Of a stretch of DNA of 64,000 bases, positions 55,637-63,697 are shown piece by piece. Source of the DNA: Leptolyngbya boryana PCC 6306 (GTDB lineage: Bacteria > Cyanobacteriota > Cyanobacteriia > Leptolyngbyales > Leptolyngbyaceae). Position 1 is the stretch's first letter. Each line of letters begins with the position of its first letter. The position numbers were made by a program, and so were the translations under genes. The DNA is taken from contig NZ_KB731324.1 in the NCBI RefSeq assembly GCF_000353285.1, forward strand, positions 18,577 through 82,576. The letters run 5' to 3'. The notes under the pieces were generated by a model. That model made no database searches. It was not told the DNA's origin and was given only the letters and a program-made list of their open reading frames with translations.

Positions 55637-56907
55637 CTTAAGGGGTGACGACACGACTGAACGGTAGAAAGGATGCCGGATAGCAGCATTGAGAGACAGA
55701 AAAAATGAGGTGATTCCACTTGTTTCACCCCATCAATCTAAAAGATGTTGCCCTCATTCTATCAAACCTGTTTACAATCGCAATTAACGGAAGCGCAATT
55801 TGTGACGCTAGAAATCTTGGTCGAACTGTTGCAAAAAGAGCGAAGAATTACGATTGAACGGATAGCGACCCTGTTTCCGCAACCGATTCTATTTGAGAGC
55901 AGACGGCGGAATATTCAGCGATTCTTGAGTCTGCCGCAACTGACTCCACAAGCGATCTGGTTTCCGATTGTCAAGCAGTGGATCAAACGACATTACTCAG
56001 GTAGAACTCCGCTTCACCTGGTGGTTGACCGGACGCAATGGCAAAACCATAACTTGATCATGGTGAGTCTTGTATACCAGAAGCGGGCAATCCCATTGCA
56101 CTGGATGTGGCTGAACAAGCAAGGACAGAGTTCGCTGGCTGAACAACGAAAAGTGTTATGTCCGGTATTTCATCTGTTGAAAAAGTATCGCTTCATTTTG
56201 CTCGGAGACCGTGAGTTTCACAGTATCGAGCTTGCTGCTTGGTGTGTGGAAAAACAAGTCAAATTCGTGTTCCGTTTACCGAAAAGTACGACCATCAAAC
56301 CGAATGACAGCGATGCGTTTACTCGCCTCGACGATTTGCCACAAACGCCCGGAATCACTGAGCAATATCTGCACATTCAAGTCACGCAAAATCGCGGGTT
56401 CGGCAAGCATAATTTAGTCTTGCGCCAAAAACGCGCCTACCGTCAATCGAATTCTGATGCTTGGTATCTGCTGACCAATCTCGTCGGTGCCGAACAAACT
56501 CTGAAAGCTTACTCTAATCGCTTCTCCATTGAGCCGCTGTTCAAAGACTACAAATCCGGTGGCTATCATCTCGAAGATTGCCATGCCGATTCACGCCGAT
56601 TCAATGCACTACTGGTTCTGATTGCCATTGCTTATTCGCTCTCAACGCTTCAGGGACGACGCATTCGCCAAAAGCAAGTGCAATGCTACGTCGGTCGAGT
56701 CAAGGAGCCGAAGCGAACCCGAAACCGACATAGCAATTTCTGGATTGGCTTGTATGGCAGGTTGTGGATTGAACCCTTGCAATTGTGGTCAACTCTGGCG
56801 ACCAAGTTGATGGCACTCAAGCCGCAAAAACGTCCCTTTTTTCAGCGAGGTCTCAATGCCATTTCCTTGATCCAGTCTGCTCTCTAGCTTCGTTGTCACC
56901 CCTTGAG
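55637..56907 (+). mobile_element. IS4-family insertion sequence, apparently intact
   Basis: Inverted ends CTTAAGGGGTGACGAC (55637) and, reversed, CTCAAGGGGTGACAAC (ending at 56907) match in 14 of 16 positions. The 9-bp sequence GTCTTAACC flanks both sides (55628-55636 and 56908-56916) as a target duplication. The right copy contains the stop codon of the second DUF2808 gene, so the insertion left that gene's coding sequence complete. Confidence 0.9.
55745..56887 (+). CDS. IS4-family transposase (DDE)
   Basis: A 380-residue full-length transposase with HLVVDRTQWQ (first Asp), LLGDREFHS (second Asp) and the Y-x2-R-F-x-IE-x-LFKD (Y-(2)-R-(3)-E) motif YSNRFSIEPLFKDYKSGG that defines IS4. No frameshift or internal stop is present, and the ends and target duplication are intact, so it is likely still mobile. 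Confidence 0.92.
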   Translation: MLPSFYQTCLQSQLTEAQFVTLEILVELLQKERRITIERIATLFPQPILFESRRRNIQRFLSLPQLTPQAIWFPIVKQWIKRHYSGRTPLHLVVDRTQWQNHNLIMVSLVYQKRAIPLHWMWLNKQGQSSLAEQRKVLCPVFHLLKKYRFILLGDREFHSIELAAWCVEKQVKFVFRLPKSTTIKPNDSDAFTRLDDLPQTPGITEQYLHIQVTQNRGFGKHNLVLRQKRAYRQSNSDAWYLLTNLVGAEQTLKAYSNRFSIEPLFKDYKSGGYHLEDCHADSRRFNALLVLIAIAYSLSTLQGRRIRQKQVQCYVGRVKEPKRTRNRHSNFWIGLYGRLWIEPLQLWSTLATKLMALKPQKRPFFQRGLNAISLIQSAL

Positions 56908-56910
56908 GTC

Positions 56911-57405
56911 TTAACCTCGTCCCGGAACTTGAATTCTGGCAGTGCCGATCGGAATTTCGTCTCGGATCCCTGCACGGTGTCCAGTCAATCCGTAGAGTAA
57001 GATAGATCCCTCTTCTTGGTCAGTCTGGATGCCGACAATGTTGATTTGTAGCAGTTGCCCTGGATTGACAGGCTGATCAAATGCGATCGCAACTTGCTTC
57101 TTGTTCGTGGTAATTTTTGCGGCAACTGCTTTCCCAGTTCCATCAGTGACTTGAACCCGACTAAATTTGCCCATTTGTGGCGGAATCGAAATCGTCAAGT
57201 CTTCTAGAGACATCCCAAGCACCATGACTTGGATGATATGACTATCGTTGAGTAACCCAGAACTACTGATAAAAGGAGCAGTAAAATCGAAAACCATACT
57301 ACCCGATGCACTCAGTTCAATTTTGGGAGCAGATGCTAAAGCTGGAGAGAGGATTGAAGCCGAAAGAAGCAATGCAGATAAGCTGCTATAGATGAATCGT
57401 CTCAT
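56911..57405 (-). CDS. DUF2808 exported protein (second copy)
   Basis: The 164-residue protein has a signal peptide (MRRFIYSSLSALLLSASILS, cleavage near ALASA) and one DUF2808 domain with FISSSGLLNDSHIIQVMVLG, MSLEDLTISIPPQMGKFSRV and the ending EIPIGTARIQVPGRG. It is strikingly close to the copy at 52193-52681 in the central and C-terminal parts. An IS4 insertion lies just after its stop codon, so the native terminator has been separated from it. It is divergent from the lone receiver gene, and both promoters carry 11-bp repeats. Confidence 0.88.
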   Translation of the reverse strand: MRRFIYSSLSALLLSASILSPALASAPKIELSASGSMVFDFTAPFISSSGLLNDSHIIQVMVLGMSLEDLTISIPPQMGKFSRVQVTDGTGKAVAAKITTNKKQVAIAFDQPVNPGQLLQINIVGIQTDQEEGSILLYGLTGHRAGIRDEIPIGTARIQVPGRG

Positions 57406-57467
57406 AAGTTTCTCGTTGAGTACTAAGAATCAAAGTTCTCGAAAGGCTTCAAGGAAGCTTGCTCACT

Positions 57468-57531
57468 ATCTTGACCGTTCAAGCTGAGAACTTGCTGATC
57501 GCAACCTGAGAATTTCTGAATGATTTGCTGA
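57468..57531 (-). promoter_or_regulatory. 11-bp-repeat promoter of the second DUF2808 gene
   Basis: Five TCAG elements start at 57531, 57519, 57509, 57498 and 57487 on the minus strand (steps 12, 10, 11, 11). CAAGAT at 57473 begins 14 nt after the last. The start codon is at 57405. It is the densest of the six sites. Confidence 0.68.
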
Positions 57532-57595
57532 GGAAAAGGAAAGTCACTCGTTGATCTGCAAACAAAGCTTATTCTCATCATTTAGTTCTCTAAAT

Positions 57596-57648
57596 TCAGG
57601 CAGTTTTAAGCTTCTTCTCAGGACTTCTGAAGGCTGATGAGACAAGAT
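57596..57648 (+). promoter_or_regulatory. 11-bp-repeat promoter of the lone receiver gene
   Basis: The slots start at 57596 (TCAG), 57607 (TAAG), 57618 (TCAG) and 57629 (GAAG), 11 bp apart. CAAGAT at 57643 begins 14 nt after the last slot starts. The ATG is at 57682, giving a short leader. Confidence 0.68.
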
Positions 57649-57681
57649 GATTGAAACTGAATCAATATTTGCGAATGTAGT

Positions 57682-58089
57682 ATGAAAACGCGCCTGCTTC
57701 TTATCGAAGACCAAATCAATCTCGCTCACTTCATTGCCCTAGAACTGAGGGCTGAGGGATATCAGGTGATTGTCGAACATCATGCCAAAATCGGATTAAT
57801 CGCGGCTCAGGTGCTATGTCCTGACATCATCATCATGAGTTGGGATCTACCTGGAGAAGCTGCTTCAAGAGCGTATCACCAGCTTAGATCGATCGGGAAT
57901 CAGGTTCCAATTGTGGTAATGACAGTTGATACCAAACCTCGTCATGTCTTATCGCCTGAACTCAATGAAATGGTTTGGCTGATGAAACCCTTTTGTATGT
58001 CTGACTTGTTCAAAGCTATTGATCAAGTTCGCCACACGCCATTATTTGTTAATTCACCTCAACCTGAGAGGATGCTGAGAATCGGCTGA
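57682..58089 (+). CDS. stand-alone receiver domain lacking the phospho-acceptor Asp
   Basis: The 135 residues form one receiver domain closely resembling the one at 48763: LLIEDQINLAHFIALELRAE against LIVEDEVQLARFIALELESE. The acidic pair (E9-D10), switch Thr (VVMTVD) and Lys (LMKPF) remain, but the phospho-acceptor position is Ser (S53 in IIIMSWDLPG). There is no output domain. It cannot be phosphorylated in the normal way and may act as a decoy, dimerisation partner or phosphate-independent adaptor for the OmpR-type regulator; this is inference. Its promoter carries the same 11-bp repeats. Confidence 0.85.
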   Translation: MKTRLLLIEDQINLAHFIALELRAEGYQVIVEHHAKIGLIAAQVLCPDIIIMSWDLPGEAASRAYHQLRSIGNQVPIVVMTVDTKPRHVLSPELNEMVWLMKPFCMSDLFKAIDQVRHTPLFVNSPQPERMLRIG

Positions 58090-58227
58090 GGATTTACTTA
58101 TCAAATTTTCAGCTTGTTCTACAAAACTTCTTAACGACTCATCATTCAGAACTTGTCTCTCTCAATGAAACTCGTAAAAAGGACTTTCTAACAAGATTGC
58201 TTCACCCTACAGCAGCAGGATATCGAG

Positions 58228-59655
58228 ATGGATGAAACGACTCTGCCAACTGTAATTTTGGGCGCTGGTTTTACGGGACTATTTGCAACCTTGCACCTGT
58301 GTCATCGCCGCTACCCTCATCATATTGTACTGATTGATCGAGCAGAACGGTTTGTGTTTAAGCCTCTGCTCTATGAACTCCTGAGTGGCGAAATGACCGA
58401 TACTCAAGTACAGCCTCGTTATGCCGAGTTATTTGAGTGTGATAGTGTAACGTTTGTGCAGGATGATATTGCAACGATCGATTTAGAAACGCGAACGGTT
58501 AAGCTCACTTCGGGACTTTGCTATCGATATGGCAATTTGGTTTTAGGACTTGGTAGTGTTCCGACTTACTTTGACATTTTAGGAGCAGAAGCTCATACTT
58601 TTGCATTTCGCACAGGTGAGGATGCGATCGCATTGCGGCGACAGTTGCGAGATTGTCTGCAAAGGGCAACTCAAGCAGACGTTGAACAGCGACAGACATT
58701 ATTGACGATTGCGATCGTAGGAGCAGGACCTGCTGGACTAGAAATGGCAGCAACATTAGCAGACTTGTTGCCCAAATGGTACGACCGACTGCACGGTGAT
58801 CCCAAAGATATTCGGATTGTTGTGTTGAATCGTAGCCATGAAATTCTCAAAGATGACATTAACGGACATCTGCGAGAAATTGTCCAAACTGCCCTTCAAA
58901 CCCGTAAGGTTTCTGTTGAAATTATTCAAGGCGTTGCTGTTAAAGCTGTATTGCCGGATGCTTTGAAGTATGAGCAAAATCATGAGATTAAAGTACTTCA
59001 AACTGCGACTGTGATCTGGACAGCGGGCAATGGACTTCATCCTCTAGTTCAACAGTTAGCAATTTCGGATGAAAATCGCGATCGCACAGGTCGGTTGCGA
59101 GTTGTCCCCACACTACAACTGCCTGACTTCCCGGAGGTTTTTGTGGGTGGAGATTGCGCCGTGTTAGAGAAGCCTCTACCCGCAACGGCGCAAGTTGCCT
59201 ACCAACAAGGAGCCGCGATCGCACATAATTTATATGAGATCGCACAAGGGCAGCCCCCAAAACCCGCAACAGTCGCGCTACGAGGAACACTGATGAAATT
59301 GGGTTTAGGCGAGAGCGTTGCGAATCTCTTCGATCGAGTACCAATTACAGGACGGGCAGGGCATCTAGTACGACATGGAACCTATTTAGAACTCCTCCCC
59401 GTGTATGTTCACAATTTCAAAGCGACGGTAGGTTGGCTGACAGATGAGATCTTTCAGCGTCCGAGTCGAACTAGCTTGAAACCTTTGACCTCGATGCGAT
59501 TGCTTCAGCGCGTTGGAGATGTTGCGGCTGCGATCGTGGTCATGAGTAGTGGGCTTTTGCTGTGGCGTGCTGCTCAACCGACCCAGTTCGAGCAGACTTT
59601 GCGATCGACACAGTTGCCCGCATTGCTCGATCGACTTCAGCACAAACAAGGATAG
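58228..59655 (+). CDS. type II NADH dehydrogenase-like FAD oxidoreductase
   Basis: The 475-residue protein has two dinucleotide-binding motifs: FAD GAGFTG near residue 12 (TVILGAGFTGLFATLHL) and NAD(P) GAGPAG near 164 (IAIVGAGPAGLEMAATL). FKPLLYELLSGEM and the FVGGDCA segment (second FAD contact) are typical of single-subunit NDH-2 enzymes, which oxidise NADH and reduce quinones at the membrane face without pumping protons. A C-terminal hydrophobic stretch (VAAAIVVMSSGLLLW, ~428-445) could anchor it. A DoxX gene follows after 39 bp and may be co-transcribed. Confidence 0.9.
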   Translation: MDETTLPTVILGAGFTGLFATLHLCHRRYPHHIVLIDRAERFVFKPLLYELLSGEMTDTQVQPRYAELFECDSVTFVQDDIATIDLETRTVKLTSGLCYRYGNLVLGLGSVPTYFDILGAEAHTFAFRTGEDAIALRRQLRDCLQRATQADVEQRQTLLTIAIVGAGPAGLEMAATLADLLPKWYDRLHGDPKDIRIVVLNRSHEILKDDINGHLREIVQTALQTRKVSVEIIQGVAVKAVLPDALKYEQNHEIKVLQTATVIWTAGNGLHPLVQQLAISDENRDRTGRLRVVPTLQLPDFPEVFVGGDCAVLEKPLPATAQVAYQQGAAIAHNLYEIAQGQPPKPATVALRGTLMKLGLGESVANLFDRVPITGRAGHLVRHGTYLELLPVYVHNFKATVGWLTDEIFQRPSRTSLKPLTSMRLLQRVGDVAAAIVVMSSGLLLWRAAQPTQFEQTLRSTQLPALLDRLQHKQG

Positions 59656-59694
59656 AGACGAAACTTTTGCACTCTCAAAATTTGGAGAACTCTC

Positions 59695-60192
59695 ATGATT
59701 TTAGACACTCATACTCAACCTGGCTTACGCAGCGAACAGCGTTTATTTCGACAATCGGTGACGACAATGCGATTTTTGCTAGGGCTTTTCTTTGTGCTGT
59801 CGGGCATCGCGAACTATCTTTACTTCAATGCGCCGGGTGGCTTCTTTGAAACAGTGACACAACTCAAGCTCAAGCTCTGGGGATGGGGATTTGAAGGAAT
59901 TGGTCCTCTACCTCTGATTATTGCTTTGCCCTATGCGTATCTCCTGCCCCTAACTGAAATGATTGTGGGCGTGTCATTTATGATCAATCGATTTGTTCGC
60001 TGGACAGGCATCGTGATGATGCTCATGCTATTCAGTTTTATTATTGCTTTTGGTTTGATTGGACCGGATGGGTTGATCCCCAATAATCAGGGGAACTGGG
60101 ATAAGAATGTGTTTATGCTGATCGGGGCTTGGATCTGTGCCGCCTATGATCACTATCTTGTCGCACGTCGAGAAAAATCGGGCGAACTTTAG
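59695..60192 (+). CDS. DoxX-family membrane protein
   Basis: Four hydrophobic segments in 165 residues (MRFLLGLFFVLSGIANYLYF, LPLIIALPYAYLLPLTEMIV, WTGIVMMLMLFSFIIAFGLI, NVFMLIGAWICAAYDHYLVA) fit the DoxX/SURF4-like four-helix family. DoxX-type proteins are associated with quinone-linked redox systems; here the gene follows an NDH-2 gene by 39 bp, which suggests a joint role in respiratory electron flow (inference). Confidence 0.82.
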   Translation: MILDTHTQPGLRSEQRLFRQSVTTMRFLLGLFFVLSGIANYLYFNAPGGFFETVTQLKLKLWGWGFEGIGPLPLIIALPYAYLLPLTEMIVGVSFMINRFVRWTGIVMMLMLFSFIIAFGLIGPDGLIPNNQGNWDKNVFMLIGAWICAAYDHYLVARREKSGEL

Positions 60193-60316
60193 AGATATGG
60201 GACAGGGATTGCGATCTCGCTTGAAATTTAGGCGAGATCGCTTTCATCTTCAGCTACAAAATTGAACTAAGATGGAATTTAGTACCTTTAAGATTTAATT
60301 GATCCCTTTTAGTTCA

Positions 60317-63043
60317 ATGACGCAAAGAAGCGATCACCTTCTGGAAACCACTGTTAGAGCGGCTCATGTTCTACTCACTCTAGATAACTTTGACGAAGCG
60401 GTGAATACTGCGCTGAGCATCATCGGAGAAGGGATCGGTTGCGATTTCGCCATTGTTTTAGAAAATGTTTATGAGTCTTCATCTCCATTCCCTGAAATCT
60501 GCAATTTCATCTACGAGTGGGCTTCCCCTAGCTTTCCACTGCTCAGCAAGACCTTTGGAGCAACGGTTCTTCCGGTGGGATTGCTAGGAATAGAATTTTT
60601 AGAGAAATATCTTCTCAAAGGAAACGGCTTTGGAGGGCTGCTTGAAGTCTGGAATGAACCCTTTCGCAGTCTCTTAGCTTCTGTTCAAATCCAGTCAGCT
60701 TATGCGGTTCCGATTCGCGTGAATGGCGAGTGGTGGGGAACTTTATGTCTTGATTATTGTCGCTCGCCCATTCAGGTGAGTAGTGCCGAAATTTCAGTTT
60801 TAATGACGATCGCAGATTGTATTGGCAGCGCAATTCAACAAAATCGCCTGAAGCACGAACACCAACAAACTTCTCAACAAAGAGTTGCTGACCTAGAAGG
60901 ATACAATCGAATGCTACAAGGGCGCGATCGACTATTGGAGGTGACTGCCAGAGCAGCCAATGTGTTGCTAACGCTAGATAACATTGACGTGGCGATTGAT
61001 TCTGCACTCACAGTTTTGATTGAGGGAATCGGTTGCGATCGCTTGGAGATTCTCGAAAATGTTTACGAAGCCTCATCTCTGATGCCAATTCGTTACCTCA
61101 GTACAGCTCATAAGTGCCTCGACTCCAGATTTGAAATTAGCTCCTTCAACATTGAATCTGCCACAGCCATCGAGCTAGAGGATCTCTTTCAGAAGTATTT
61201 CCTGGAAATGGATGGTTTTGGTGGAGTGTTGGCGGAATGGGATGAACCGCTGAGAAGCTGGTTAGCGACGCTTCAAATTCAGTCTACTTATGCGGTTCCC
61301 ATTCGGGTTAATGGTCATTGGTGGGGCATATTGTGTTTTGATTACTGCCACGCCCCCATTCAATTCAGCCCTGGTGAAGTTGCGGTTTTGAGAACGATCG
61401 CTGACTGTCTTGGTAGTGCAATTCAGCGCAATCTCACTCAGCGAGAACGAGATCGCCTGTTTAAAGCGACAGCGAAAGCCGCAAATGTTTTACTGACATT
61501 GGAAGACTTTGACCAAGCTGTTAACGCAGCCCTTCAGTTTATTGGAGAAGGCACTGACTGTGATTGTGTCGTAGTTCTGGAAAATAGATTTGAGTCCTCA
61601 TCTCCCTTGCCGAATTCCTGCGAATTCATTTACGAATGGGCTGCCCCTGGGTTTCTGCCTATTAGCGTTGCTTTTGGTTCAACCTCGCTCCCGGCTGACT
61701 TGCTAGGATTGGACTTCATGAGACAGTACTTTCTGGAGGGGGATGGCTTTGGGGGACTCACTGAAGTCTGGGACGAGCCTTTACGCAGCGCGTTAGCCTC
61801 TGTTCAAGTCCAGTCTACCTACGCGGTTCCGATTCGCGTGAATGGGCAGTGGTGGGGAGCATTGAGTTTAGATTATTATCGAGCGCCGATACAGGTGAGT
61901 ACTGCTGAAATTTCAGTGCTGATGGCGATCGCAGATTGTATCGGTAGCGCGATTCAACGCGATCGCACTCAGAAAACAATGTTGCAAGCTGAACAAACAC
62001 GAGTGACTGAGTTGGCTCAGGCAAATACAGCCCTGAAGCAATCTCTCGATACTTTTGCTGCTGATTCAGATCTCGATCGCTTCATTGGAAATACACTCAA
62101 AGCGATTGCTCAGCAGTTCGATTCTCCCTTGATTGAATACTGGGTTTATTCTCAGTCAGAAGAGCCAGCTTCAGTTCATCTGACATACTGGCAAGGTCAA
62201 GTGCTTAGTGCTGCCAATGCTTCCATCTTGAATGTCACTTCATCAGGATTGATTCCGTTTCTCGATATTCCCCTCAGTGTCGGAGATAGTAATATTGGAG
62301 CGCTGTCGATTTACTTGCTTGCCCATCGTCACTTTCCTGGACAAACCATTGAACTCGCTCATGCTTTAGCACAACAGCTCACCCTCGCTCTAGAACTGAC
62401 CCGTCTTGCACAGGAAGCTCAGCAGACCGCTCTATTACAAGAACGGACTCGCATGGCACAGGAAATTCACGACACTTTGGCGCAAGCCTTTGGCGGGATT
62501 TTGATGCAGTTACAAGCCGCTCAGTACTTTGCGGTCAGTCAGCCTGAAAAAGCTCAGTCACATTTGCTGGTTGCTCAAAAAATCGCTCAAGAAGGGCTGG
62601 CTGAGGCACGCCGATCGGTTTGGACGCTTTACCTCGAAACTACTGAATATGAGGATCTCGCTCAAGCGATCGCTAAATTTATTGAACAAACTCCCTCTGA
62701 TCCATCCGTATCAATTAATCTGACAATCGACGGTATACCTTATCGTCTCCATCCAGATCCAGGACTAAATTTGCTCCGTATTGCCCAAGAATCGCTCACA
62801 AATGCGCTGCGACATGCCCATGCTCAAAGGGTGCAAATTTACCTCAGCTATTGCCCTCAAACTTTACAACTCACGATCCAAGATGACGGTTGTGGCTTTG
62901 ATCCCCAATCGTCTACTGCTGGATTTGGGTTACTGGGGATGCAGCAAAGAGCAGCCCGAATGGGTGCATCCTGGCATCTTGTCAGTCGCCCTAGCGAAGG
63001 AACGACGATTACCGTCACTCTGAGCAATCCTGTGATCCCATAA
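60317..63043 (+). CDS. triple-GAF sensor histidine kinase (HisKA_3 class)
   Basis: From ATG 60317 the protein has 908 residues. Three tandem GAF domains are near copies of each other, each with AANVLLTLDN, a GIGCD segment, GFGG...W(D/N)EP and YAVPIRVNG-x-WWG (~5-185, 205-375, 380-560). A fourth, divergent GAF-like region follows (~580-700). The kinase part has H718 in MAQEIHDTLAQAFGG and an HATPase_c domain (SLTNALRHAHA, DDGCGFDP, FGLLGMQQRAARMG). No membrane helix is present. A NarL-type regulator follows 27 bp downstream. The catalytic part is paralogous to the kinase at 9069-11411. Confidence 0.92.
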   Translation: MTQRSDHLLETTVRAAHVLLTLDNFDEAVNTALSIIGEGIGCDFAIVLENVYESSSPFPEICNFIYEWASPSFPLLSKTFGATVLPVGLLGIEFLEKYLLKGNGFGGLLEVWNEPFRSLLASVQIQSAYAVPIRVNGEWWGTLCLDYCRSPIQVSSAEISVLMTIADCIGSAIQQNRLKHEHQQTSQQRVADLEGYNRMLQGRDRLLEVTARAANVLLTLDNIDVAIDSALTVLIEGIGCDRLEILENVYEASSLMPIRYLSTAHKCLDSRFEISSFNIESATAIELEDLFQKYFLEMDGFGGVLAEWDEPLRSWLATLQIQSTYAVPIRVNGHWWGILCFDYCHAPIQFSPGEVAVLRTIADCLGSAIQRNLTQRERDRLFKATAKAANVLLTLEDFDQAVNAALQFIGEGTDCDCVVVLENRFESSSPLPNSCEFIYEWAAPGFLPISVAFGSTSLPADLLGLDFMRQYFLEGDGFGGLTEVWDEPLRSALASVQVQSTYAVPIRVNGQWWGALSLDYYRAPIQVSTAEISVLMAIADCIGSAIQRDRTQKTMLQAEQTRVTELAQANTALKQSLDTFAADSDLDRFIGNTLKAIAQQFDSPLIEYWVYSQSEEPASVHLTYWQGQVLSAANASILNVTSSGLIPFLDIPLSVGDSNIGALSIYLLAHRHFPGQTIELAHALAQQLTLALELTRLAQEAQQTALLQERTRMAQEIHDTLAQAFGGILMQLQAAQYFAVSQPEKAQSHLLVAQKIAQEGLAEARRSVWTLYLETTEYEDLAQAIAKFIEQTPSDPSVSINLTIDGIPYRLHPDPGLNLLRIAQESLTNALRHAHAQRVQIYLSYCPQTLQLTIQDDGCGFDPQSSTAGFGLLGMQQRAARMGASWHLVSRPSEGTTITVTLSNPVIP

Positions 63044-63070
63044 ATTCTAAATCTACGCTCTATTTCACCT

Positions 63071-63697
63071 ATGCTAACCAAAACCATCCGAATTCTGATT
63101 GCCGATGATCATCCCATTGTGAGTCAAGGGTTGGTTGCAATTTTGAATGACCAACCGGATATGAAGGTCGTTGCTGAAGCAACCAACGGGAAAGAAGCGA
63201 TCGAACAGTTCCGATTGCATCAGCCCGATGTCACGCTGCTCGATTTACGGATGCCACAAGTCGGGGGAGTAGAAGCGATCGCGACGATTCGATCGGAATT
63301 TCCCAATGCTGCAATCATCATGTTTTCGATCTATGAAACGGATGAAGATATCTATCAGGGACTTCGGGCTGGAGCAAAAGCCTATTTGCTCAAAGACACC
63401 CCTTGTCCTGAAATTTTAGAGGTGATTCGAGCGGTGAACGATGGACAGCGGTATGTGCCAGCAGGAATTGGGACGAAGCTAGCAGCGCGGATGGAACGCC
63501 CAAATTTGAGCGATCGTGAGTTTGAAGTGTTGAAGCTGATGGCACAAGGTAAAAATAACAAGGCGATCTCATCTGAACTATCGATTACTGAAAACACGGT
63601 CAAATTCCATGTGACAAATGTTCTGCTCAAACTGGGTGCTAGCGATCGAACGCACGCAGTCGTCAATGCTCTTCAGCAAGGATTGATCAAATTGTAG
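63071..63697 (+). CDS. NarL/FixJ-type response regulator
   Basis: A receiver domain with D12-D13, phospho-acceptor D58 (LLDLRMPQVGG) and K in LLKDTPCP is joined to a LuxR-type helix-turn-helix (NLSDREFEVLKLMAQGKNN... VKFHVTNVLLKLGASDRT). It is the partner of the triple-GAF kinase 27 bp upstream. It is closely related to the regulator at 8438-9061, which is itself paired with a kinase. Confidence 0.93.
   Translation: MLTKTIRILIADDHPIVSQGLVAILNDQPDMKVVAEATNGKEAIEQFRLHQPDVTLLDLRMPQVGGVEAIATIRSEFPNAAIIMFSIYETDEDIYQGLRAGAKAYLLKDTPCPEILEVIRAVNDGQRYVPAGIGTKLAARMERPNLSDREFEVLKLMAQGKNNKAISSELSITENTVKFHVTNVLLKLGASDRTHAVVNALQQGLIKL

Noticed and set aside
58081-58227. A seventh 11-bp-repeat promoter ahead of the NADH dehydrogenase gene
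   Set aside because: TCAG at 58109 and TCAT at 58142 are in phase, but the middle slots are poor and no convincing -10 lies 14 nt after the last slot, so I left it out of the set.
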